9,996 bases of DNA from Actinomycetota bacterium (GTDB lineage: Bacteria; Actinomycetota; Actinomycetes; Nanopelagicales; Nanopelagicaceae), in contig WLDZ01000025.1 of NCBI GenBank assembly GCA_009704515.1, positions 1-9,996 of the forward strand, written 5' to 3'. How positions within the stretch are numbered: the first letter of the stretch is position 1; the number at the start of each line of letters is the position of its first letter. Made by a program: the position numbers and the translations under genes. Positions 1 through 7,850 of the stretch are shown here, piece after piece. The notes under the pieces are model-generated. The model did not search any database. It had not been told where the DNA came from and was given only the letters and a program-made list of their open reading frames with translations.

Positions 1-260
<260 letters not shown>

Positions 261-1223
261 CTAACGGTTCGGCGCTACCCCTATGGCACTGGCAATCTCG
301 TCACAGGCGTTGCCTATGCCTAAAACCACCGTTGCACCAAGACATTGATCTGGGGCCCAGCCTGGTCCACCTAACAGGATTCGCGGCGCGGGGCGAATTG
401 AGGGAAGGTCTTGGAAATATTCAGGGCGAGCATTCTGCGAAAAGGTGGCCCAGAGGAAAATCGCAGGGGGCGCAATACGAGGCAGGGTCGCGGCTATTGC
501 ATCGAAGGGAGTTCTTGCTCCTAGAAAATATGTACGGATTCCCATTTCGGCGAGCGCCGCTTCAAGTGCGTGCAACGGAAGTGAATGTTGTTCTTCACCG
601 ATTGAGGCGAGAATAACTGGGTTTGTATTTACAGGTGCTTTCGCTGCTTGTGCTCGCTCGCGCAGAACCTTCTTTAAAACTTCAGTGAATGCATGTTCAA
701 TTTCAATACCTTTACCAGAGCTTTGCCATGCCTCACCGATTGCAATAAGTGTTGGCACAATGATTTCGTGCCATGTTACTTCAACGCCATGTTGATTCAT
801 TTCGTGGCGGAGTGTTTCTTCCACGAATGCCACATCAAAGGCCAATAACGCTTTATCTATACCTGCTACAACATCTTCGCGAACTTCGAATTCGCGGATT
901 ATTGAGGAGAACTTAATCTCACCCTTATGGTTCTTCGCTTGCTCTGCTGCATCGCATGGTGAAACTCCTGCGCTAATTAAGCGACGCATCAACATTAACT
1001 TTGCGAGATCACTCGCGCAGTAACGGCGATGATCACCCGCCTCGTGAGTTGATGGTCCAAGACCATATCGGCGGTCCCAGGTGCGAAGAGTCGCGGGAGC
1101 TACGCCAAGGCGTCTGGCGACGGCAGAGACCGTAAGGAGCTCATCCTGCAGCGCTGCAGCCTTCTGTGCCATGCGCTCATAGTGGTCGATAGTGTCGAAG
1201 CTCACCAGTTGAAATTCGGACAT
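261..1223 (-). CDS. MerR-family regulator with cobalamin-binding domain, CarH/LitR-like
   Basis: A 320-aa protein with the layout of B12-dependent photoreceptor repressors of the CarH/LitR type. Residues 30-95 form a MerR winged helix-turn-helix: LLTVSAVARRLGV, then the ATLRTWDRRYGL signature and GDHRRY wing. Residues about 110-195 are a helical bundle containing W166 and E176-H177, which is exactly the Wx9EH motif that holds the adenosyl group and supplies the upper ligand in CarH. Residues 203-315 are a Rossmann-like B12 domain with E211-Q212-H213, matching the ExH lower-ligand motif, and the late GGPGW and GIGNA glycine loops. The H177 to H213 distance (36) is nearly that of Thermus CarH as I recall it (H142, H177). 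By analogy it would bind DNA as a tetramer in the dark with adenosylcobalamin and let go on illumination; that is inference. No clear Shine-Dalgarno precedes the ATG at 1223, and Met18 (1172) is an alternative start that keeps the HTH. It is divergent from whiB3 and upstream of guaB; no carotenoid genes are visible. Confidence 0.88.
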   Translation of the reverse strand: MSEFQLVSFDTIDHYERMAQKAAALQDELLTVSAVARRLGVAPATLRTWDRRYGLGPSTHEAGDHRRYCASDLAKLMLMRRLISAGVSPCDAAEQAKNHKGEIKFSSIIREFEVREDVVAGIDKALLAFDVAFVEETLRHEMNQHGVEVTWHEIIVPTLIAIGEAWQSSGKGIEIEHAFTEVLKKVLRERAQAAKAPVNTNPVILASIGEEQHSLPLHALEAALAEMGIRTYFLGARTPFDAIAATLPRIAPPAIFLWATFSQNARPEYFQDLPSIRPAPRILLGGPGWAPDQCLGATVVLGIGNACDEIASAIGVAPNR

Positions 1224-1268
1224 TTTGGGCAGAAATGTAAAATGAATCGGTTTTGGCGCGTTAGCTAC

Positions 1269-1297
1269 TTGAACAACCTATGAAACGGTTGTAACCT
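1269..1297 (+). promoter_or_regulatory. Candidate whiB3 promoter with dyad between its elements
   Basis: TTGAAC (1269-1274) and TAACCT (1292-1297) are separated by 17 nt and fit a vegetative actinobacterial promoter, with the -10 of TANNNT form. Transcription would begin near 1304, giving a leader of about 27 nt before the whiB3 ATG. A perfect 6-bp dyad, ACAACC (1273-1278) and GGTTGT (1287-1292) with an 8-nt spacer, lies between and overlaps both elements. A second dyad, TGTAA (1290-1294) and TTACA (1302-1306), covers the -10 and start point. Dyads in this position are typical MerR-family sites, so the divergent regulator is the natural candidate to bind here. The promoter was assigned by eye. 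Confidence 0.45.
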
Positions 1298-1330
1298 CTG
1301 CTTACACACGAGAGAAGGTAAGGAGACATT

Positions 1331-1636
1331 ATGAACGCGTTACTACCCCGTCCGATAGCAGATGAATGGGATTGGCAGTACGAAGGCGCCTGCCGTTCGA
1401 TGGATCCTGAGATGTTCTTCCATCCTGATGGAGAGCGTGGTCCCCGTCGTCGCAATCGCGAGAATGCAGCCAAGGCCGTCTGTGCCTCATGCCCAGTCTT
1501 GAAACTCTGCCGCGACCAAGCGCTCGCGCTACAGGAGCCATACGGTATCTGGGGTGGACTTTCAGAAGATGATCGTGAAGCGATTCTGAATCGTCGCGGC
1601 GTCGCACGAATCAGCCCTGTTATTCAAGCTTCATAA
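1331..1636 (+). CDS. whiB3: WhiB-family iron-sulfur regulator, WhiB3/WhiD type
   Basis: A 101-aa cytoplasmic redox/NO-responsive transcription factor of the Wbl family, which holds a [4Fe-4S] cluster and acts with the primary sigma factor. The four cluster cysteines are C21, C51, C54 and C60 (CxxC followed five residues later by the fourth). The turn motif YGIWGG (71-76) and a basic C-terminal stretch around NRRGVAR follow. The segment MFFHPDGERG (28-37), REN..AK before CxxCPV, and EPYGIWGGLSE match M. tuberculosis WhiB3 and Streptomyces WhiD better than WhiB1 or WhiB2, and the length is nearly that of WhiB3 (102 aa). The ATG is supported by AAGGAG at 1320-1325 with a 5-nt gap. It is the only plus-strand gene in the window, divergent from the MerR-type gene, and its position beside groEL is the same as in mycobacteria. 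A strong hairpin follows the stop codon. Confidence 0.95.
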   Translation: MNALLPRPIADEWDWQYEGACRSMDPEMFFHPDGERGPRRRNRENAAKAVCASCPVLKLCRDQALALQEPYGIWGGLSEDDREAILNRRGVARISPVIQAS

Positions 1637-1645
1637 GTATTAAAT

Positions 1646-1683
1646 AAAGAAACCCCGCCTCAGTTAAGAGGCGGGGTTTCTTT
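1646..1683. terminator. Bidirectional intrinsic terminator between whiB3 and groEL
   Basis: A perfect 16-bp stem (1646-1661 with 1668-1683) surrounds a 6-nt loop, AGTTAA. The core is eight G:C-rich pairs, CCCCGCCT/AGGCGGGG. On the plus strand the stem runs out in TTTTT after whiB3; on the minus strand it runs out in a T-rich tract after groEL. It is placed 9 nt past the whiB3 stop and 11 nt past the groEL stop, so it can serve both converging transcripts. Confidence 0.93.
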
Positions 1684-1694
1684 TTACCTAATTA

Positions 1695-3631
<1,937 letters not shown>

Positions 3632-3648
3632 GGTTATTTCTCCTTCAA

Positions 3649-3675
3649 TTAGCAGTGTCGGACTGAGAGTGCTAA
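3649..3675 (-). promoter_or_regulatory. CIRCE operator (HrcA-binding site) upstream of groES
   Basis: The two arms TTAGCAGTG (3649-3657) and GAGTGCTAA (3667-3675) are separated by exactly 9 nt, the layout of the CIRCE consensus TTAGCACTC-N9-GAGTGCTAA. One arm matches the consensus 9/9 and the other 7/9, the two differences being in its last three bases. HrcA repressor binding here would keep groES-groEL low until heat or protein-folding stress. The site overlaps the predicted transcription start, as is usual. No hrcA gene is in the window. Confidence 0.9.
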
Positions 3676-3703
3676 ATCTAGTCCTAGAGGCTCACACGCT
3701 CAA
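3675..3703 (-). promoter_or_regulatory. Predicted groES-groEL promoter, -35 inside the end of tsaD
   Basis: On the minus strand TTGAGC (3703-3698) and TAGATT (3680-3675) are separated by 17 nt. The start point would fall near 3668, inside the CIRCE element, so HrcA would block initiation. The -35 hexamer lies in the last codons of tsaD and the -10 hexamer just beyond its stop codon (3684-3686). Assigned by eye; the fit with CIRCE raises confidence. Confidence 0.6.
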
Positions 3704-4715
3704 CTTGGAGGCTGGAATCAGCGTCAAAGGCCCCTTCTGTGGCTGGGCGCCCCGCTGAGACCATCAAAGAACCGAGAGAGGCCACCATTGCGCCATTATC
3801 GGTGCAGAGGGCAGGTCCTGGAATCCGAAGTTCGATCCCGGCCTTGGCGCACCTTTCGGTGGCGACTTGGCGAAGGCTTGAATTAGCGGCTACCCCGCCA
3901 GCAATTACCAAGGAATCGATGCCTGATGATTTACAGGCAGCGAGAGCTTTAAGCAATAAGACATCGACCACTGCTTCTTGAAAAGAGGCCGCCACATCTG
4001 CGCGAGAAAATGTAGGAGTCGCTTCGATATATCTGGCGACAGCGGTCTTTAAACCAGAGAAAGAGAAATCGTATGGGCGAGTAGCCCAATCATTAGTAGT
4101 TGTAAGTCCGCGTGGAAAATCAATTGCAGTGGCGTTGCCGTTGCGTGCATCGTTATCGATTGCAGGCCCACCCGGAAAACCTAAATCTAGAATTCGCGCG
4201 ATTTTATCGAAAGCTTCACCCGCTGCATCATCCATCGTTGCACCAAGTTTGGTGATTGTTCCTGTGATGTCATCAACTTGCAACAACGATGAGTGTCCGC
4301 CACTAACCAATAGTGCAATCGTTGGTTTGATTGGTTGGTCATGTGTTAAGTAATCAACAGAGATATGTGCAGCCAGATGATTAACGCCGTAGAGCGGAAT
4401 ATCTAAACCTTGGGCAAGTCCAGCGGCCGCTGATGTTCCGACAAGAAGTGCACCAACGAGACCAGGACCAGCGGTTACAGAGATTGCATCAAAATCTCTA
4501 AGGGTGACTTTTGCATCTTTAAGTGCGCGATTCAGACTTGGGATCATCGCCTCAAGGTGGGCACGTGAAGCTATCTCTGGGACTACTCCCCCGAAGCGGG
4601 CATGCTCTGTAACACTTGATGCGATTTCATTTGCTAATAGCGTGCGACCACGAACGATGCCGATTGCTGTTTCATCGCACGATGTTTCGATACCAAGAAC
4701 CAGCGGTTCGCTCAT
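3684..4715 (-). CDS. tsaD: tRNA N6-adenosine threonylcarbamoyltransferase TsaD (Kae1/YgjD/Gcp)
   Basis: A 343-aa cytoplasmic enzyme that transfers the threonylcarbamoyl group from threonylcarbamoyl-AMP to A37 of tRNAs reading ANN codons, working with TsaB and TsaE. The ASKHA-type fold begins with [11 protein letters not shown] (7-17). The metal-binding HxxxH is H113/H117 (NHLAAH), with the third ligand D306 in CTDNGAM. SGGHSSL (138-144), [11 protein letters not shown] (161-171) and the phosphate loop [10 protein letters not shown] (273-282) are also present, so no key residue is missing. The ATG overlaps the rimI stop by 4 nt (ATGA, 4712-4715), and a purine-rich AAGGA lies upstream, so translation is probably coupled. 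It is the last gene of the t6A cluster and its 3' end houses part of the groES promoter. Confidence 0.98.
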   Translation of the reverse strand: MSEPLVLGIETSCDETAIGIVRGRTLLANEIASSVTEHARFGGVVPEIASRAHLEAMIPSLNRALKDAKVTLRDFDAISVTAGPGLVGALLVGTSAAAGLAQGLDIPLYGVNHLAAHISVDYLTHDQPIKPTIALLVSGGHSSLLQVDDITGTITKLGATMDDAAGEAFDKIARILDLGFPGGPAIDNDARNGNATAIDFPRGLTTTNDWATRPYDFSFSGLKTAVARYIEATPTFSRADVAASFQEAVVDVLLLKALAACKSSGIDSLVIAGGVAANSSLRQVATERCAKAGIELRIPGPALCTDNGAMVASLGSLMVSAGRPATEGAFDADSSLQVERVSL

Positions 4716-5164
4716 AAGAAGTCCTTCCTCATGACGTGGGCATCTTTTCCGGCACCGTAGTAATCCATCCGTAATGAAATCTTCTGATAACCCAGTGATT
4801 GATATAGGGCTATGGCGCCCTCATTAGAGGTCTCAACTTCTAACATGATTGCACTTGCCCCACGATCGATAGACCAGGCTTCAATTTGGCGAATGAATTC
4901 GCGCGCAATCCCTTGGCGGCGATAAGCCGGCAATACTGCAACGGTCAAAATATCTGCTTCAACGCCAGGTGCTGGCAAGAAAACTCCGCAATAACCAATG
5001 ATGGTATTGCCATCTTCGGCAACCGACATAAATCGTGTAGTTGGAATTCCGGCAAGCTCTTCCTTAAATTGCCCAGTTGACCACGGCGAATAAGGAAAAA
5101 GTTCTTTCTCATACGATGCAAGCACTGGAATATCTAGTGCTATCGGCTGGCGATAGGTGATCAT
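4712..5164 (-). CDS. rimI: RimI-type N-alpha-acetyltransferase (GNAT family)
   Basis: A 150-aa GNAT acetyltransferase. RimI uses acetyl-CoA to acetylate the N-terminus of ribosomal protein bS18 in enteric bacteria; relatives in actinobacteria have a broader substrate range, so the target here is not certain. The acetyl-CoA pyrophosphate loop is R83-Q84-G85-I86-A87 after VLPAY. The family signature [19 protein letters not shown] spans 108-126, with E109 in the position of the RimI catalytic glutamate. Y135 and Y136 follow, near the usual general-acid tyrosine. The ATG sits in a 4-nt ATGA overlap with the tsaB stop (5161-5164), and the gene overlaps tsaD by 4 nt at its other end. Linkage to tsaB and tsaD is a common actinobacterial arrangement and is the main reason for choosing RimI over a generic GNAT name. 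Confidence 0.92.
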   Translation of the reverse strand: MITYRQPIALDIPVLASYEKELFPYSPWSTGQFKEELAGIPTTRFMSVAEDGNTIIGYCGVFLPAPGVEADILTVAVLPAYRRQGIAREFIRQIEAWSIDRGASAIMLEVETSNEGAIALYQSLGYQKISLRMDYYGAGKDAHVMRKDFL

Positions 5165-5703
5165 CGATCTACCGTCGCAACTGCATCTGGTCTACGTAGA
5201 TACAACGGCTCTGTGAACTTTTCGCCTTGAGCTAGTGCAACCATTTTTCTAGGTGATGGATATTGATCAATGATGAAACCTGCGACCTCATCAGGTTTAC
5301 TTACAGATGGCCCTTCAACGCGCTTGCCGGCTTTATAACGGGCCCAATAAATCTCTTTGCGGCGCGCATCGATTGCTGCAATGTAACTCTCTTGATCAAT
5401 AGCACCCTCTATGTCGATTGCATCCAGTGAACAGATTCCGATAACAGGAATTTCGCGTGCAAGTGCAAAGCTCTGCGCAAAAGCAATACCGACACGAAGA
5501 CCCGTAAATGGCCCAGGGCCCATGCCAACAATTACTTGATCTGGCGCAGGGCCAGCTGCAAGTGCCCTGGCAACAAGTTCGCTAACCGCACGTCCATGAT
5601 CTGTAGCACAGATATGAACCTCATGAAAAATCACTGCATCACCATCAAGTAATCCGACGATTGTCTGCGCTGTTGCAGTATCTATGGTGAGTGAGATTGT
5701 CAC
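5161..5703 (-). CDS. tsaB: tRNA t6A modification scaffold TsaB (YeaZ)
   Basis: TsaB is a catalytically inactive TsaD paralogue that dimerises with TsaD and recruits TsaE in the t6A37 complex. The N-terminus ISLTIDTATAQ, the conserved GMGPGPFTGLR (about 60-70), IDARRKEIYWARY (from about 111) and the C-terminal PLYLRRPDA (about 166-174) identify it. I place the start at a GTG (5703-5701) because it gives a 4-nt GTGA overlap with the tsaE stop, the same spacing used at the next two junctions, and puts the conserved first beta strand directly after the start. The TTG at 5721 would add only six unconserved residues. The product is 180 aa, shorter than the roughly 210-230 aa usual in the family. 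The N-terminal half is complete, so the shortening is in the C-terminal subdomain. Confidence 0.93.
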   Translation of the reverse strand: MTISLTIDTATAQTIVGLLDGDAVIFHEVHICATDHGRAVSELVARALAAGPAPDQVIVGMGPGPFTGLRVGIAFAQSFALAREIPVIGICSLDAIDIEGAIDQESYIAAIDARRKEIYWARYKAGKRVEGPSVSKPDEVAGFIIDQYPSPRKMVALAQGEKFTEPLYLRRPDAVATVDR

Positions 5704-6137
5704 AGCGATAGTCCCGACCAACGCGCACCCACTGGATTTATTGATACTTCGCGGGTTTCACCACTGCGATCAATTGTGATTTCAAGGCGCTCATCGCTTA
5801 AGCGAGCAGATTCTTGTCCACCCCATTCAATAACTGTGACAGCGCTTTCAGCAGCTGAATCCAGATCAAGATCATCTAGAAAAGCTGCTGCTCTATCGCC
5901 TTCAAGCAAGCGATAAACATCTACATGAATCAATGGCAACGGGCCTTTATGGGTCCGAGAAATTACAAAGGTTGGTGAAGTGACTTCGGTAAAACCAAGT
6001 GCGGCACCAATGCCCTGCACCAGCAGGGTCTTACCGGCGCCTAGTGGGCCATTAAGCAGAATGAGATCACCGCCCCTAACGAGACCACCAATACGTTTGC
6101 CTAAAGCAAACATCTCGTCAGGTGTGGTGATCTGCAT
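5700..6137 (-). CDS. tsaE: tRNA t6A modification ATPase TsaE (YjeE)
   Basis: A 145-aa P-loop ATPase that drives turnover of the TsaB-TsaD complex in t6A37 synthesis. The Walker A loop GPLGAGKT spans 30-37. SPTF (54-57), HVDVYRL (71-77) with the switch aspartate, and VIEWGG (102-107) are the other signatures of the family, so the active site is intact. The length is normal. The ATG at 6137 is the first start and has no Shine-Dalgarno sequence. A TATCCT hexamer ends 6 nt before it, which points to a leaderless message. It is the first gene of the tsaE-tsaB-rimI-tsaD cluster. In mycobacteria alr lies next on this side, but here a terminator and a secreted hydrolase follow instead. Confidence 0.97.
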   Translation of the reverse strand: MQITTPDEMFALGKRIGGLVRGGDLILLNGPLGAGKTLLVQGIGAALGFTEVTSPTFVISRTHKGPLPLIHVDVYRLLEGDRAAAFLDDLDLDSAAESAVTVIEWGGQESARLSDERLEITIDRSGETREVSINPVGARWSGLSL

Positions 6138-6149
6138 AGCTTAAGGATA
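6138..6149 (-). promoter_or_regulatory. Candidate leaderless promoter (-10) for tsaE
   Basis: TATCCT on the minus strand (6149-6144) is followed by six bases (TAAGCT) and then the ATG. A transcript starting about 7 nt past a TANNNT hexamer would begin at the A of the start codon. No -35 hexamer is evident; at normal spacing it would fall in the terminator stem. Leaderless messages with this layout are common in actinobacteria. Inference from spacing only. Confidence 0.5.
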
Positions 6150-6162
6150 GTTTAAGAAAAAG

Positions 6163-6194
6163 AAGAAGGGCCCCTCGTGAGAGGGGCCCTTCTT
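6163..6194 (-). terminator. Intrinsic terminator after the hydrolase gene
   Basis: A perfect 14-bp stem (6163-6176 with 6181-6194), tetraloop GTGA, with eight G:C pairs in the core (GGGCCCCTC). On the minus strand it is followed by a T-rich run (6150-6162). It lies 35 nt past the hydrolase stop codon and insulates the transport unit from tsaE. Confidence 0.92.
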
Positions 6195-6229
6195 TACTGC
6201 TTTATCGCTTGTGGCGAACCACGGTGCGA

Positions 6230-7846
6230 TTACTTGCTGAAGTCGTACTTCAGCTCAGCTGGGCGATACTCAAGATCGTCATTGAGATTTGGAACTCTCT
6301 TGATGATCAATTGAAGTGAACGCTCACTTGGAACTTTTCCAGTCTGGGCTGAGATAGCAAGTAAACGAACCCATGCCATCATCTGCTTCTTGGTGAAGTC
6401 CTGGTGTCCTACACCTGAGACAGCTGCTGGAGCCTTCAAGTTAGGGAGACCAGCCGCTGTATAAACAGTGTAGATCTCAGGTGTCATTGCATAGAGAGCG
6501 ACAGTGTTGAATGTTGGTGCTGGACCAACTGGATTTGCCTCCCACTTTGCTAGATCTGCTTCATAGGCCGCACGCTTGCGATCGAGGTTGCGTACTGAGT
6601 TACCAGGGAATACCAAGCGATCAGCTTCGTTAGACAAAGTGATTGTTGGAACCTTTGAGGTAAATGTTGACTTATCAAGCGCTTTGAACTTAGCAATTGC
6701 ATCAGCATTACCAGTTACACGTGGTGCGCCAGCAAGTACTGCAAGCATTGCGTTGATTCCGTCATCTCCACCAAGACCAAGGTTAAATCGTGCTGCATCT
6801 ACCTCATCGAGGAGTGCTGCAAAATCAGTCTTGGTGTTGTCGTAGAAGCCAGGGCCTGTGATCTCAGAGAGAGACTGTCCTGCCAATACGCCGGTGCCTA
6901 GGGCATCCTGCATATTTTCAAGGACTGCAACCGTCGAGTTAATGCTTCCTTCAGGAATCACTGTGCTCGTTGAAATTCCGTCCATGTGGGCGCTCTTTGT
7001 TGGAATACCAATCAAGAGACCTGTAAGAAGGAGAGCTGAACGCTGTGGGATTGGACCACCTGCAAGTGCTGCAGGGAACTTCAGAGGTTGGCCGCCAAGG
7101 TCAGTTGACCATCCGAGGAGAAGTGCGCCCATCTTTCCGAGCTCTTGCGCTGATAGCAAGTGTCCGTTTGGACCCTTAACTCCAAATGCTGCGCAACCCT
7201 TGATGGTTGGATCAAAGAACACGCTGAAGATATACATCGCATCACAGAGTGACTGAATTGATTCCGAAGCTGATGGAGTAAGTCCAGCCAAGAGGCCGAC
7301 TGCATCTGCGTACTTTGGATACTTTTCAGTAAACGGTGTGATGATTGATCCAGCTTGTGATGATCCGTAAAGGACCTTCTTCTTGATCTTTGAACCGTAC
7401 TTGGCAGTTGCTTCATCGAAGACCTCTTTGAGCATCTCGACGCGAGCTACATGGTTCCATCCACGCTGACCTGCAACAACACCGTCATATGCAGCAATTG
7501 CATGTCCGGTGCGAAGCATCTCAACAGTGAGATCCTGCTTTGTTGAATTGCTATAAGGAGTTATCTCTTCGATGCCTTTAGGAACAGTGATTCCAAGTGC
7601 AGGGATTGGATAGGTCGAACGGAAGCCGTGCTCCCAGAAGAACATAGTTCCGCTGAAAGTAGCTGGCATCATGAAGCGATAGGCAGCACCATTTGAAAGA
7701 GTGCCATTACAGGTCTCAACGCCTTTAGTTGTTGTACAGACCGGAGCCGCAGCTGAGGCTGTTGGCGCAACCACAACTGAGAGAGATGCAACAAGTACAG
7801 CTGCTCCCAGTGATGCGATTGATTTTTTAACTGTTGTGATTTTCAT
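6230..7846 (-). CDS. Secreted alpha/beta hydrolase, probable esterase
   Basis: A 538-aa exported protein. Residues 1-32 are a Sec signal peptide: Lys2, Lys7 and Lys8, a hydrophobic core IASLGAAVLVASL, and an ASA cleavage site. The mature part shows an oxyanion-type HG at H73-G74, a nucleophile elbow G161-S-S163-Q-A-G166, a candidate acid D409 (NEADRLV), and a catalytic H481 (GVGHQDF). Their order is that of an alpha/beta-hydrolase triad with a long lid insertion between Ser and Asp. C37 and C46 could form a disulfide, and C201 and C218 a second one. The substrate is unknown; esterase or depolymerase activity on an outside compound is inference. The start at Met (7846) is preferred because it opens directly with the signal peptide and leaves a 4-nt gap to the preceding stop. 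The ATG nine codons upstream (7873) would overlap the binding-protein gene and spoil the signal n-region. It is probably co-transcribed with that gene. Confidence 0.87.
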   Translation of the reverse strand: MKITTVKKSIASLGAAVLVASLSVVVAPTASAAAPVCTTTKGVETCNGTLSNGAAYRFMMPATFSGTMFFWEHGFRSTYPIPALGITVPKGIEEITPYSNSTKQDLTVEMLRTGHAIAAYDGVVAGQRGWNHVARVEMLKEVFDEATAKYGSKIKKKVLYGSSQAGSIITPFTEKYPKYADAVGLLAGLTPSASESIQSLCDAMYIFSVFFDPTIKGCAAFGVKGPNGHLLSAQELGKMGALLLGWSTDLGGQPLKFPAALAGGPIPQRSALLLTGLLIGIPTKSAHMDGISTSTVIPEGSINSTVAVLENMQDALGTGVLAGQSLSEITGPGFYDNTKTDFAALLDEVDAARFNLGLGGDDGINAMLAVLAGAPRVTGNADAIAKFKALDKSTFTSKVPTITLSNEADRLVFPGNSVRNLDRKRAAYEADLAKWEANPVGPAPTFNTVALYAMTPEIYTVYTAAGLPNLKAPAAVSGVGHQDFTKKQMMAWVRLLAISAQTGKVPSERSLQLIIKRVPNLNDDLEYRPAELKYDFSK

Positions 7847-7850
7847 ATGA

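Noticed and set aside
7081..7416. Minus-strand 111-aa frame inside the hydrolase gene
   Set aside because: Frame-shifted shadow of the hydrolase with no recognisable features; the hydrolase frame itself is unbroken.
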